Assembly (NCBI GenBank): GCA_963731285.1
Contig: CAVSUR010000001.1
Span: 372,001-436,000 of the forward strand
Length of the DNA: 64,000 bases
Source of the DNA: CAVSUR01 sp963731285
Lineage (GTDB): Bacteria > Actinomycetota > Actinomycetes > Streptosporangiales > Streptosporangiaceae
Direction: 5' to 3'
Shown here: piece by piece, positions 34,262 through 43,570 of the stretch
Numbering within the stretch: the first letter of the stretch is position 1
Layout: the number at the start of each line of letters is the position of its first letter
Position numbers and translations under genes: made by a program
The notes under the pieces: generated by a model
What the model was told of the DNA's origin: nothing
The model's database searches: none
What the model saw: only the letters and a program-made list of their open reading frames with translations

Positions 34262-35137
34262 TCAGTCAGCCGGCTCGTCCGGGCCGCCGGACGGGGCCGG
34301 CTCCACGGCCTGACCGTGCTTCCGCGGTTTCGCCGCCACCTCGGGTTCCGCTGCCCCGGCTAGCTCCTCGCCCTCGGCGGCGCCCCCGTCCGGCGCCTGA
34401 GCCCGGTGGTTGGGCGAAGCGCCCTGCTTGGCCGAGGGCGTGTACTTATCGATATAGGTGAGACCGGTCAGCATCATGATCTCGTACATGATCTGGTCGG
34501 CGATGGCCCGCAGCACCAGCTGGTTGGCCGGGCCGAGGGTGTACCGCTCGAACGAGAGCGGCTTGCCGAACCGGACGCTGACCTGGGACGGAACCGGCCA
34601 GGACCGGCCGCCCGGCATGGCCTGGTGGGTTCCGGTGATCCCGACGGGCACGACCGGCACCCCGGCCTTGAGCGCGATCCGGCCGATTCCGGTCTTCCCC
34701 CGGTAGAGCCGGCCGTCCGGCGTCCGGCTGCCCTCAGGGAACAGCACCACGCACCACTTCTGGGCCAGCAGCCGTTCCATCCGGTCCATGGACTTCCGGC
34801 TGGCGGCGCGCCGTTCCATCGGAACCGCGCCCATCGCCATCGAGACGAAGGTGCCGAGCACCTTCCTGGTGAAGAAGTAATCGGTGGCCGCGGCGACGAC
34901 CGTCCGGCGGCGCAGATCCGGCGGCAGGCTCATCAGCAGCAGCGGAGTATCCATGTGGCTGGAGTGGTTCGGGGCGAGCAGGAACGGGGGCTCGACCTCC
35001 AGCAGGTTGTCCAGGCCGGAAACTTCCGGATGCACGTAGTGGTTGATGATAGGCCGGAAGACCCCGTTGAGGACCACGCCCCTGACTACGCGCGCGCTAG
35101 CCCCCTGAGCCGGCATCCGCCTGCCGCTGCGCTTCAC
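34262..35137 (-). CDS. 1-acyl-glycerol-3-phosphate acyltransferase-like (PlsC family)
   Basis: 291 residues. The acyltransferase motifs are all present: NHSSHMD (HX4D, near residue 57), MGAVPMERR (motif II), FPEGSRTPDG (motif III, near 134) and VPVVPVGITGTHQ (motif IV). A Pro/Ala/Glu-rich tail of about 60 residues follows. It acylates lysophosphatidate or a related lipid at the membrane. It is the third gene of a lipid operon with pgsA and an NAD-dependent epimerase; the spacing to the epimerase stop is 56 nt. A second PlsC-type gene is at 48167-48844. Confidence 0.9.
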   Translation of the reverse strand: MKRSGRRMPAQGASARVVRGVVLNGVFRPIINHYVHPEVSGLDNLLEVEPPFLLAPNHSSHMDTPLLLMSLPPDLRRRTVVAAATDYFFTRKVLGTFVSMAMGAVPMERRAASRKSMDRMERLLAQKWCVVLFPEGSRTPDGRLYRGKTGIGRIALKAGVPVVPVGITGTHQAMPGGRSWPVPSQVSVRFGKPLSFERYTLGPANQLVLRAIADQIMYEIMMLTGLTYIDKYTPSAKQGASPNHRAQAPDGGAAEGEELAGAAEPEVAAKPRKHGQAVEPAPSGGPDEPAD

Positions 35138-35193
35138 TGGCCCCTCCTGAGCTGGCTGCCGGACGGCTCAATGTACCAAGATGGGCCGGAAGG

Positions 35194-36228
35194 TCAGCCG
35201 GACGGCAGCGGCCGGGTCAGATATCCGTTGTCGGCATACCAGCGCAGCGTCCTGTCGATGGTGTGCGTCACCGGGGTGTAGCGCAGGCCCAGCTCCCGTT
35301 CCGCCCGCGACCCGTCGTAGTCGTGGCCGTGCAGCATCGTCCTGATCATCTCCCGGCACACCGGCGGCTGCCGCCGGACGGCCTTCGCGCCGCCCTCCAC
35401 CACGGTCGCCGCCGCCAGCGCGGCGCCTCCCGGCAGCCACCGCACCGGGTGCTCGATGCCTGTCACCTTCGTGACCATGCCGATCAGCTCCCGGGTCGAG
35501 AAGGTACCGCCGTTGAGGACGTAGCGCTGCCCGGCCGCCCCCCGCTCGCGCGCCAGCAGGTGCCCGGCGGCGCAGTCGGCGATGTCCAGGAAGCTGATCT
35601 TCGTGTCGACCAGGAAGCGCAGCCGGCCGTTGACGTACTGCAGCAGCAGCCGGGCGGTGCCGTGCAGCCGGCCCGGGCCCTGCACGGACGACGGGCTGAC
35701 GCACACCACATCCACCCCGGCGCTGGCTGCCTCGGCCAGGACCCGCTCCTCGGCGAGATATTTGGATCGCTCGTATGCCGATAGGAACCAGCCGCGGTGC
35801 GCCGAGCTCTCGTCCCCGACCGATCCGCGGGCCTCGCCGAGGGCCGCCGCGGACGAGGTGTAGACCACTCGCCCGACCCCGGCGCGGGCGGCGGCGGCGA
35901 TCACGTTCACCGAGCCGCCGACGTTGGCCCGCATCATCGGGCCGGGATCAGGCAGGCAGAACGCGTTCACCCCTGCGGCGTGGTACACGACCCCGCAGCC
36001 GTCCATGGCCCGGTCCAGGCTGGCGGGATCAAGCACGTCGCCGGCTGCCGTCGGCACCCCGCGGCCGCGCAGCGTCTCGGCTCCCGGGCCTGGCCGGGCC
36101 AGCGCCCGCACCGGCCGCCCGTCGGCGATCAGCTGGCTGAGCACCGCGCCGCCGACAAATCCGGTCGCCCCGGTGACCAGCGCAGGGCCGGCCTTGTCCG
36201 CCGGGCCGCCGGGCGCCGCGGCGGTCAC
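35194..36228 (-). CDS. NAD-dependent epimerase/dehydratase (extended SDR)
   Basis: 344 residues from a GTG that overlaps the pgsA stop by 4 nt (GTGA). The Rossmann motif VTGATGFVGGAV is near residue 19. The catalytic Ser/Thr segment is VVYTSSAAALGE and the pair is Tyr/Lys in SAYERSKYLAEE (about 150-160). Features such as NVGGSVNVIAAAARAGVGRV and a long C-terminal half resemble the HpnA-like and dihydroflavonol-reductase-like group. Position between pgsA and an acyltransferase suggests a lipid- or glycan-related substrate, but the reaction is unknown. Confidence 0.87.
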   Translation of the reverse strand: MTAAAPGGPADKAGPALVTGATGFVGGAVLSQLIADGRPVRALARPGPGAETLRGRGVPTAAGDVLDPASLDRAMDGCGVVYHAAGVNAFCLPDPGPMMRANVGGSVNVIAAAARAGVGRVVYTSSAAALGEARGSVGDESSAHRGWFLSAYERSKYLAEERVLAEAASAGVDVVCVSPSSVQGPGRLHGTARLLLQYVNGRLRFLVDTKISFLDIADCAAGHLLARERGAAGQRYVLNGGTFSTRELIGMVTKVTGIEHPVRWLPGGAALAAATVVEGGAKAVRRQPPVCREMIRTMLHGHDYDGSRAERELGLRYTPVTHTIDRTLRWYADNGYLTRPLPSG

Positions 36229-36812
36229 CGGCGGCCGATCCCGAGCACGGAGGAGAACCGGCCGAAGTAGTCAGCCGCCGACAGCACGGTGATGACGGCC
36301 GCGGCCGCCATCATCCACTGGTCCAGGTAGAACGGCCCGAGCCGGTGCGGGTACCGCAGCATGGCCGCCGCGATGGCCGCGCACTGAGCGGCGAACTTCA
36401 GCTTCCCCCAGATGGACGGCCGGATGAAGGCGCCGTCGCCGGCCGCGACTGCCTTCAGCCCGAGGACCGCGATCTCCCGGCAGATGATGACGATGGCCGC
36501 CCACGCCGAGGCGCGGTCCACGGCGACCAGGGCGATGAGTGCCCCCGCCACCAGTAGCTTGTCAGCGATGGTGTCCAGGAAGCCGCCGAGCTCGGTGACG
36601 ATCTGCCATCGTCTGGCCAGGAAACCGTCCAGGAAATCGGTCGCCGCTGCCACCGCGAACACCAGCGCGGCCACGGCGTAGGCGTAGCCGGCCGCGGGAC
36701 CGGCCAGCACGAGGGCGGCCACCGGCACGGTCAGGATCACCCGCAGCAGGCTGATGCCGTTGAGCAGCCGCGAGGACCGTAGCGTGCTCATGGCGGAGCC
36801 GTCATGCGTCAT
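36225..36812 (-). CDS. pgsA: CDP-alcohol phosphatidyltransferase (phosphatidylglycerophosphate synthase)
   Basis: 195 residues. The CDP-alcohol phosphotransferase motif D-x3-DG-x2-AR-x8-G-x3-D-x3-D is complete in TDFLDGFLARRWQ and TELGGFLDTIADK. Several membrane helices and the N-terminal NGISLLRVILTVPVAALV fit PgsA, which transfers phosphatidyl from CDP-diacylglycerol to glycerol-3-phosphate. The start at ATG 36812 follows GAGGGG. It begins 6 nt after the DhaM-HPr-EI fusion gene ends, so it may be cotranscribed with the glycerol cluster that makes and consumes glycerol-3-phosphate. Phosphatidylinositol-phosphate synthase is the alternative. Confidence 0.88.
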   Translation of the reverse strand: MTHDGSAMSTLRSSRLLNGISLLRVILTVPVAALVLAGPAAGYAYAVAALVFAVAAATDFLDGFLARRWQIVTELGGFLDTIADKLLVAGALIALVAVDRASAWAAIVIICREIAVLGLKAVAAGDGAFIRPSIWGKLKFAAQCAAIAAAMLRYPHRLGPFYLDQWMMAAAAVITVLSAADYFGRFSSVLGIGRR

Positions 36813-36818
36813 GGCCCC

Positions 36819-39365
36819 TCAGCATGGCACATCGCCGCCATGCCGCTCGCGCACAAGATCACGGACCGCGGCGGCGGACGGCAGCCGGACCGCCTGCGCG
36901 GCCAGCTCCCTGGCCGCCTCCATGTGCACGGCCCGGACGGCCTGCTTGACCGCGGGCACCGAGCGGGCGCTGACCGACAGCTCCCGGACGCCGAGCCCGA
37001 GCAGCACCGGAACGGCCAGCGGGTCGGCGGCGACCTCGCCGCAGACCCCGGTCCACCGGCCTGCCGCCGCGCCGGCCGCGGCGGCCTGCCCGATCAGGGC
37101 CAGCACGGCCGGATGCAGGGCGTCGGCGAGGCCCGCGACCGCGGCCGCGGCGCGGTCGGCGGCCAGTGTGTACTGCGCGAGATCGTTGGTGCCGACGGAG
37201 AAGAAGCTGACCGAGCCGGCCAGGGCCGCCGCGGCCAGCGCCGCGGACGGCACCTCGACCATGATCCCGACGTCCGGCGCGGCGGCCCCGGCCTGGCTGG
37301 CTGCGGCCTGCGCCACCAGCGCGAGCGCGGCGTCCAGCTCGGCTGCGGTCGCCACCATCGGGAACATGAGCTTCACCGGGTAGTCGGCGGCAACTCGCTG
37401 CACGGCCCGGATCTGCGGCAGCAGCAGGTCGGGGCGGGCCAGGCCCAGCCGGATGCCGCGCTGCCCGAGCGCCGGGTTCGGCTCGGGGTCACGCGGCAGG
37501 TAGGCCAGCGGCTTGTCGGCCCCCACGTCCAGCGTCCGGATGATCAGCGGGCGCCCGGCGAGGATCTGCGCGATCTCGCGGTACACGGCCTCCTGCTCAT
37601 CCTCGGTGGGCATGGCGGCCGAGCCGAGGAAGACGAATTCCGTCCTGAGCAAGCCGATCCCGTCCGCTCCGGCCGCGACCGCCAGCCGGGCGTCCTGCAC
37701 CGACCCGGCGTTCGCGGCCACCTCGACGACGGTACCGTCCCCGGTATGGGCGGGCCCGGCCGCCCGCTGCCGGGCCCGCCCGGCGGCGGCCCGGCGGCGG
37801 CCCGCGTTCTGCGCCACGGCCGCCACGGCGTCCGGGGGCGGTGCCACCAAGGCGGTTCCGCGCTCACCGTCGAGGAGCAAGGGCGTGCCCTCGGGCACGG
37901 CGAGCAGCGCGGGCCCGAGGCCGACCACCGCGGGGATGCCCAGCGCCCGGGCCAGGATCGCGGCGTGCGCGGTCGGGCCGCCGCTTGCCGTGGCGATCCC
38001 GCTCACGACGGCGGGATCCAGGCCGGCGGTCTGGGCCGGCGTGAGATCGTCCGCGATCAGGACGCCGGGCCCGAGGACCGCGGCGCGGGGAGTCCCGAGC
38101 AGGTGACCGAGCACCTGGTCGCGGACGCTCTCCAGGTCAGCCGCCCGCGCCCGCTGGTATTCATCGACCAGGCCCCGCCAGGCCGTCAGCACGCAGGCCA
38201 CCGCGCTGTCCCAGGCGTCGGCCGCGTTCCGCCCCTCGCCGATCAGCCGCCGGGCCGGCTCCAGCAGCGCCTCGTCCTGCAGGAACAGCAGGTGGGCATC
38301 GAAGATAGCGGAGTCGTAGCTACCGCCCGTGCGGCCGGCCACGGAGTCCCTGGCCGCGGCGTTCTCCCGCTGGGTCGCGGTGATCGCGCCGTCAAGCCGG
38401 GTCAGCTCGCCCGCCGGGGCGGCCGCGGCCTTCCTGGGCACCTGCGGGGCCTGCTGGGTCAGATGCCGGGCGGGGCCGGCCGCCTGGCCGGCCGAGGCAG
38501 CCAGGCCGGCCAGCAGCGTCCCCGGGACGGGCGGTCCGGCGGGCCGCGGGCCCGGCACCGCCGGGACCGCCGACGGCGCCCCGGCCTGTGCGGCCGGCGC
38601 GGGCTGCGCGGCCGGCGGCTCACCGAAGTCATCGGCGGCCAGCGCGCGCAGCGCCTCGACCGCCGCCGCCGCCTGCGGCCCGCTCGCCCGCACCAGGATC
38701 TCGTGGCCCTGGCGGACTCCCAGCGTGGCCACGCCGTTAAGGCTGCGCGCACTGGCCGGCCCGGCGTGCCCGGTCAGGTTCTCGGCTGTCACGTCGGCGT
38801 CGAACCGGGCGGCGGTCTGCACCAGCCGGGCCGCCGGGCGGGCGTGCAGCCCGAGGGGGTTGCGCACGACAATGCGGGCCTCGGCCTGCGGCGGGGCGGC
38901 CGGCCCGGCGGGGGCGCCGGGCTGCGCCGGCGGTGGCGGCGGCCCGGGCTGCCCGGGCTCGGCCAGCGCGGCGGTCTTGCCCGCCAGGCCGCCCCGCGCC
39001 TCCTGTGCCACCTGCGCCAGCGGCTGCCCGAGCCGGGCCGCCACCGCCGCGGCGACGGCGCCCTCGGCTAGCGGCGCCTCGCACAGCAGCACCCGGGAGC
39101 GGCGTTCGTCCGGCAGCAGGTCCAGCGCCATCTCGGCGGAGAGCACCGCGCTGCCCAGGTCCATCAAGATCAGCACACCGTCCTCGCTCCACGCCTCGTC
39201 CACCGCGCGGAGCACCAGCGCGGCGTCGGTGCCGAGCGGGCTGTCCGGCAGGTCCATGCCGCCGGCCGCGGCGATGGCGACATCGGGTCCCGACATCTGC
39301 CGCGCCAGCTCGATTACGCCGCCAGCCAGCCGGGCGCTGTGCGACACGATCACGATCCCCACCAT
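36819..39365 (-). CDS. dhaM: DhaM-HPr-EI fusion: PTS phosphoryl donor for dihydroxyacetone kinase
   Basis: 848 residues with three PTS modules in order. DhaM (EIIA-Dha) covers about 1-130, with phosphorylated His in VSHSARLAGG (His9). HPr covers about 163-248, with His174 in NPLGLHARPAA. Enzyme I covers about 280-848, with the active His467 in SGGPTAHAAILAR, the PEP-barrel RTEFVFLG, and the Cys of GVCGE near the end. Pro/Ala-rich linkers join the modules. PEP phosphate passes EI to HPr to DhaM and then to ADP on DhaL, so one polypeptide replaces the general PTS proteins for this pathway. The gene follows glpC by 45 nt and belongs to the glycerol/DHA cluster. The fused form is known in some bacteria. 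Confidence 0.93.
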   Translation of the reverse strand: MVGIVIVSHSARLAGGVIELARQMSGPDVAIAAAGGMDLPDSPLGTDAALVLRAVDEAWSEDGVLILMDLGSAVLSAEMALDLLPDERRSRVLLCEAPLAEGAVAAAVAARLGQPLAQVAQEARGGLAGKTAALAEPGQPGPPPPPAQPGAPAGPAAPPQAEARIVVRNPLGLHARPAARLVQTAARFDADVTAENLTGHAGPASARSLNGVATLGVRQGHEILVRASGPQAAAAVEALRALAADDFGEPPAAQPAPAAQAGAPSAVPAVPGPRPAGPPVPGTLLAGLAASAGQAAGPARHLTQQAPQVPRKAAAAPAGELTRLDGAITATQRENAAARDSVAGRTGGSYDSAIFDAHLLFLQDEALLEPARRLIGEGRNAADAWDSAVACVLTAWRGLVDEYQRARAADLESVRDQVLGHLLGTPRAAVLGPGVLIADDLTPAQTAGLDPAVVSGIATASGGPTAHAAILARALGIPAVVGLGPALLAVPEGTPLLLDGERGTALVAPPPDAVAAVAQNAGRRRAAAGRARQRAAGPAHTGDGTVVEVAANAGSVQDARLAVAAGADGIGLLRTEFVFLGSAAMPTEDEQEAVYREIAQILAGRPLIIRTLDVGADKPLAYLPRDPEPNPALGQRGIRLGLARPDLLLPQIRAVQRVAADYPVKLMFPMVATAAELDAALALVAQAAASQAGAAAPDVGIMVEVPSAALAAAALAGSVSFFSVGTNDLAQYTLAADRAAAAVAGLADALHPAVLALIGQAAAAGAAAGRWTGVCGEVAADPLAVPVLLGLGVRELSVSARSVPAVKQAVRAVHMEAARELAAQAVRLPSAAAVRDLVRERHGGDVPC

Positions 39366-39410
39366 GGCTGCCCCTATCGCGGTGCCGAGCGGTGGTTCCG
39401 GGCGCCCGGG

Positions 39411-40631
39411 TCAGCCGAGTCCGTACGCCCGGTAGAGAACCTCCACCGGATGCACGCTGGACGTGCCGGTGGCGTGCGCGATCTGCCACCGGCACGTCTC
39501 ACTGTCGCATACCGCGCTATCGGGGGCGAGCTCGGCGATGTCGGTGAACAGGCCCGCTCCGACCTGCATCGCGATGTCGTATTTCTCCTGCTTGATGCCG
39601 TAGGTCCCGGCGATGCCGCAGCAGGTCCGGTCCAGCTCGGCGACCTTCAGCCCGGGGACCAGCGCCAGCAGGTCCAGGGCGGGCTTGCCGATCCCGTGCC
39701 CCTGCTGCTGGCACGGGGCGTGGTAGGTCACGGTCTGCGGCACCGGCCGGAAGTCGGTGCGGAGCTGGCCGCTGGCGTGCAGGTCGGCGAGGAACTCGCA
39801 GATGTCGTAGGTGTGCTCGCTCACCACCCGCAGGTCGTCGTCGGCCACGCCGAGAATCTCGATGGCCTCGCGCTTGAGCATCAGGCCGCAGCTGGTCGAG
39901 GTGGCCACGATCGGCAGGCCCAGCCGGGCGTAGGGGGCCAGCCTGCCCGCCAGCCGCCGTACGTAGGACCGCGCGGTGCCGAAGATCCCGTTCGACTGCA
40001 GTGGCAGTCCGCAGCAGCCCTGCCGCGGCACCAGCACGCGGAACCCGTTGTGCTCCAGCACCGCCACCGTCTTCTCGCCCAGGTCCGGCTGGAAGTAGTT
40101 GGTGCTGCAGCCGTGAAAATAGATGATCTTCCTGCCGGTCGCCGGGCGGCGGTGCCGCCGGGCCCAGCCCTGGAAGGTGCGCCCGGCGAACTTCGGCATC
40201 GGGGCCCGGCGGTGGATGCGCAGGGCCTTCTCCATCAGCAGCCGGATGGCGGGATTGGACAGCGCGAGGTTGGCCAGCGGGGCCACCGGCGTGGCCAGCG
40301 CGCCCTCCACCGACGGCCGGGCCAGCAGGTGATCGCGCAGCGGGACGCCGCGTTCCTGCTTGAGAGCGGCCCGGGCGCGGGAGTTGATCTCGGCGATGTG
40401 CACGCCCTGCGGGCAGACCAGGGTGCAGATGCCGCATCCGGAGCAGTAGTCGAGCGAGGAGTCAGCGGACGGCCCCGGGGTGCGGAAGCGCTCGGCCTGC
40501 GGGCCGACGTACTTCGGCCCGGGAAACAGCGGGGTCGCGGCCGAGACCGGGCACGCCGACTCGCAGATCGTGCATTTCACGCAGTGATCGAGTGATCCGC
40601 GGATCAGGACCGGCTCGGGCTCGCCCGTCAT
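39411..40631 (-). CDS. glpC: Glycerol-3-phosphate dehydrogenase Fe-S subunit C
   Basis: 406 residues. Two 4Fe-4S ferredoxin motifs are at the N-terminus, CVKCTICESACP and CSGCGICTLVCPQG. They are followed by two CCG domains: HGCSTNYFQ and RQGCCGLPLQ, TSTSCGLMLK, YHAPCQQQG, and DRTCCGIAGTYG. GlpC anchors the GlpAB flavoprotein to the membrane and passes electrons to quinone. The start overlaps the glpB stop by 4 nt (ATGA). Family length is about 400, so it looks complete. Confidence 0.93.
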   Translation of the reverse strand: MTGEPEPVLIRGSLDHCVKCTICESACPVSAATPLFPGPKYVGPQAERFRTPGPSADSSLDYCSGCGICTLVCPQGVHIAEINSRARAALKQERGVPLRDHLLARPSVEGALATPVAPLANLALSNPAIRLLMEKALRIHRRAPMPKFAGRTFQGWARRHRRPATGRKIIYFHGCSTNYFQPDLGEKTVAVLEHNGFRVLVPRQGCCGLPLQSNGIFGTARSYVRRLAGRLAPYARLGLPIVATSTSCGLMLKREAIEILGVADDDLRVVSEHTYDICEFLADLHASGQLRTDFRPVPQTVTYHAPCQQQGHGIGKPALDLLALVPGLKVAELDRTCCGIAGTYGIKQEKYDIAMQVGAGLFTDIAELAPDSAVCDSETCRWQIAHATGTSSVHPVEVLYRAYGLG

Positions 40632-41896
40632 CTGGCCAACTCCTCCAGGATCGCGCCCGCCGCCAGGTACCCGGTGGACAGGCTGATGCCGTCGCCTGAC
40701 TTCTCCCGCCAGGGCCGTGCCCCGCCGAGCACGGCTCCGGCCGCGTACGCGTTCTCGTACACCGGCTCGCCGCCCGGCCCGACCGGCCGCATCCGCTCGT
40801 CGGTCCGCAGCCCGGCCCGGTTCATCGGGTGCTCATCCAGGTAACGGGGCAGGAACAACGGCGTCCCGGCGGCCGGCGCGCCCCACACCGGCAGCCGGAG
40901 GATGGTCTCGGCCAGGGTGCCGCCGAGGCTGGCGGAGATCCCGCCCGAGGCCAGCCCGCCTGAGGCCAGCACCACCCACCGGGCCGGCCGGACTTCCTCG
41001 CGGGCCGCGGCACGGACCCGGACGCCGGACAGCCGGCCGTCGCGGGCCTCGCCGCCGGTCACCTGCGCACCGAGCACGAGCCAGCCGCCGGCCTGGCGCA
41101 GCCGGCGCCCAAGCGCGGTGGCCAGCCGCAGGCCGGGCACCGACGGCGGGATCGTCGGGATCTCGAACACCGGCCGCCCGGCCGCCTCGGCCAGCTCCGC
41201 CCGCACCTCGCGCACCTTATCCAGGCCGAGCACCGCGGGCAGGCCGACGGCGTCCTCATCGGCCAGCGCCGCGCGCAGCTCGGCCGCCACCGCCCGGCGG
41301 AAGCCCGGCTCCTCGAATCGCCGCGCGAGCGCCACCGGGGTCAGGTCGGCCTCGCTGGCCGGCGGGGTCAGCATCAGCGGCCTGGCCTCGATCCCGGCCC
41401 CGGCCCGCAGGTTGTCGGCCACCAGCGCCGGATAGAAGTCCTTCAGCACGGCGAATCCGGCCACGGCCACCCGCCGGGCCGATCGCAGATCCCCGGCGGC
41501 CATCGTCTCCGGCACCACCGCGCTCGGCCGGGCCGCCCCGAGCGCGGTCGGCAGCAGCATGTTGGACTCGGCATCCCCCACGTAAGCCAGGTCACCGAGC
41601 CGCTCCTTGAACCAGGCCACGCTGGCGGCCAGCAAGCGGGCGGGGACGTGCGCGTACGGGTGCTCAGGGTGCTCCGCCACGAAGCCGGCCAGCGCCTGCG
41701 CCGGGCTGGCCACCCGGGCCGGGGCGTATCCGAGGATGTCGATGGTCGCCGGGGCCAGCCGGATCGAGCCGTTGCCCTTGGCGATCGTCACCACCTTCAG
41801 CCCGGCCTCGGCGAGCCGGATTGCGGCCACCAGGCCAGCCAGCCCGGCGCCCACCACGATCACGTCGGCGCCTGGCGGCCGCGGGCCGCCGGTCAC
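40628..41896 (-). CDS. glpB: Glycerol-3-phosphate dehydrogenase subunit B
   Basis: 422 residues. An N-terminal FAD-binding motif reads VIVVGAGLAGLVAAIRLAEA. Family-specific parts include IAKGNGSIRLAPATIDILGY and DEHPMNRAGLRTDERMRPVG. The end YAAGAVLGGARPW is typical of GlpB, the second subunit of the three-subunit enzyme. It overlaps glpA (41893-41896) and glpC (40628-40631) by 4 nt each, so the three are translated in a coupled way. Confidence 0.93.
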   Translation of the reverse strand: MTGGPRPPGADVIVVGAGLAGLVAAIRLAEAGLKVVTIAKGNGSIRLAPATIDILGYAPARVASPAQALAGFVAEHPEHPYAHVPARLLAASVAWFKERLGDLAYVGDAESNMLLPTALGAARPSAVVPETMAAGDLRSARRVAVAGFAVLKDFYPALVADNLRAGAGIEARPLMLTPPASEADLTPVALARRFEEPGFRRAVAAELRAALADEDAVGLPAVLGLDKVREVRAELAEAAGRPVFEIPTIPPSVPGLRLATALGRRLRQAGGWLVLGAQVTGGEARDGRLSGVRVRAAAREEVRPARWVVLASGGLASGGISASLGGTLAETILRLPVWGAPAAGTPLFLPRYLDEHPMNRAGLRTDERMRPVGPGGEPVYENAYAAGAVLGGARPWREKSGDGISLSTGYLAAGAILEELAR

Positions 41897-43536
41897 AGCC
41901 GGGCCTGCCCGGCCGTGTCCCCGGGCGGCTGGCCGGCGTCCTGCGCAGGCTCCGGCAGGTGCTCCACGTCCAGGATTCCCTGGAAGATCCAGTCATCCAG
42001 CCACGCCTGACGCAGCTGGTCGCCGTACAGCAGCGGCTGCACGCCCCGCCAGCGCTCGGACAGGAAATCCAGCAGCGCCCGGTTGGCCTGCCCGGCCGAC
42101 AGGTGCATCTGCTGGTGCAGGATGCCGGTCGCCCGGAAGATGCAAAAGCCGCCCTGGCACGGCCCCATGGCCAGCCGGAGAATCCGGCGGACGTCGTCCA
42201 GGTTCACCGTCTGGCGCTGGGTCATGGCCTCTTCGAGCCGGGAGCGCTGGATCAGCTCGCACTCGCAGATCAGCTGGTCATCGTGCAGCGTCCGCTCCCG
42301 CTTGGCCAGCCGGGAGCCGATCCAGTAGAAGCGGCCCTCGGCTGAGTCGGGCAGCGGCTCCAGCGCGGTCCGGCACGGCCGCTGCGCGCCGAGCAGCGCC
42401 GCGGCGGCGTCCACGGCGTCCTGCGCCATCAGCCGGAAGGTGCAGAACTTCCCGCCGGTGATGGTCAGGAACCGGTCCACGCCGTCCCGGGAGGCATGAT
42501 CGAGCACGGCATGGGCCCTGGTCACGTCCCTGCTCTCGGCCGGCAGGCTGTCCTGGAACAGCGGCCGGGAACCGGACCAGACGCGCAGCATCCGCCCCTG
42601 CCCGAAGCCCGGCACCAGGGCCTCGCCCGACTCGATCATCTGCTCGACCTCGTCCGCGGGTATCGAGTTGTCGTCCGGATCCTCGACCCGCGAGTCGGTG
42701 GTGCCGATGACGCTGACCGTCCGGATGGGCACCAGGATGTCGCCGTCGGCGGCCCGCTCGCACCGGTTGATCACGGTGTGCACGAGGCGGTGGTTGGCCG
42801 CCACCATGATTCCCTTGCCGGGCAGGACGGTGACCTTGCAGCCGGCCATCTCGGCCAGCTGGCCGGCCCAGGCGCCCGCGGCGTTGATGACCACCTCGGC
42901 GCGGATCTCGGCCTCCAGCCCGGACGGCGCCCGCACCCGCGCCCCGGTAACCCGCGTCCCGTCCATGATCACGTCGATGACCTGGTGATAGGGCAGGATC
43001 CTGGCGCCGTGCCCGGCCGCCGACCGCGCGCAGGTCCAGACCGTCTTCCAGGCGTCGACGGTGGCGTCGGGGACGAGGAAGGCCCGCGAGATCCGGGGGT
43101 TGAGCCGCGGCTCACGCGCCAGCGCCGCGGCGACGCCGATCTCCTCGGCCGGCACGCCGGTATCCGCGCAGCCCCGGGCGAAGTGGTCGGCGAATCCGGG
43201 GTCGTCGAGCGGCGTGGTGACGAACAGGCCGCCGGTGTCCTCGATGCAGTCGGCAGCGATCCGCCGCAGCACGACGTTTTCCGCGTAGCACTCCTGCGCG
43301 GCCTTGGGGTCGTGCACCACGTACCGGCCGCCGGAGTGCAGCAGGCCGTGGAACCGGCCCGTGGTCCCGGTCGCGAGGTCGGAGCGCTCGACCAAGATGG
43401 TGGAGAAGCCCCGCATGGCGGCGTCCCTGGCCACCCCGGCGCCGGTGGCGCCGCCGCCGATCACCAGGATCTCGCATTCGGCGGGGCCGGCCAGGCTGTC
43501 GGCGGCCCAGCGCGCGGGCAGCTCGTTCGCGGTCAT
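41893..43536 (-). CDS. glpA: Glycerol-3-phosphate dehydrogenase subunit A
   Basis: 547 residues. FAD motif ILVIGGGATGAGVARDAAMR at the N-terminus, then GRFHGLLHSGGRYVVHD. A C-terminal BFD-type Fe-S domain has ICECELIQ and MGPCQGGFC, which separates GlpA from the one-subunit GlpD. It oxidises glycerol-3-phosphate to dihydroxyacetone phosphate and donates electrons to quinone through GlpC. In E. coli this enzyme works without oxygen; here it is the only glycerol-3-phosphate dehydrogenase in the cluster. It is first of the glpABC unit, with repeats (43571-43622) in its leader. Confidence 0.93.
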   Translation of the reverse strand: MTANELPARWAADSLAGPAECEILVIGGGATGAGVARDAAMRGFSTILVERSDLATGTTGRFHGLLHSGGRYVVHDPKAAQECYAENVVLRRIAADCIEDTGGLFVTTPLDDPGFADHFARGCADTGVPAEEIGVAAALAREPRLNPRISRAFLVPDATVDAWKTVWTCARSAAGHGARILPYHQVIDVIMDGTRVTGARVRAPSGLEAEIRAEVVINAAGAWAGQLAEMAGCKVTVLPGKGIMVAANHRLVHTVINRCERAADGDILVPIRTVSVIGTTDSRVEDPDDNSIPADEVEQMIESGEALVPGFGQGRMLRVWSGSRPLFQDSLPAESRDVTRAHAVLDHASRDGVDRFLTITGGKFCTFRLMAQDAVDAAAALLGAQRPCRTALEPLPDSAEGRFYWIGSRLAKRERTLHDDQLICECELIQRSRLEEAMTQRQTVNLDDVRRILRLAMGPCQGGFCIFRATGILHQQMHLSAGQANRALLDFLSERWRGVQPLLYGDQLRQAWLDDWIFQGILDVEHLPEPAQDAGQPPGDTAGQARL

Positions 43537-43570
43537 AGCACCGTCACCATCAGCAGAGTCTCCATTCCCC

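Noticed and set aside
36804..39071. 755-codon open frame antisense to the DhaM fusion
   Set aside because: Shadow of a strongly supported PTS fusion protein.
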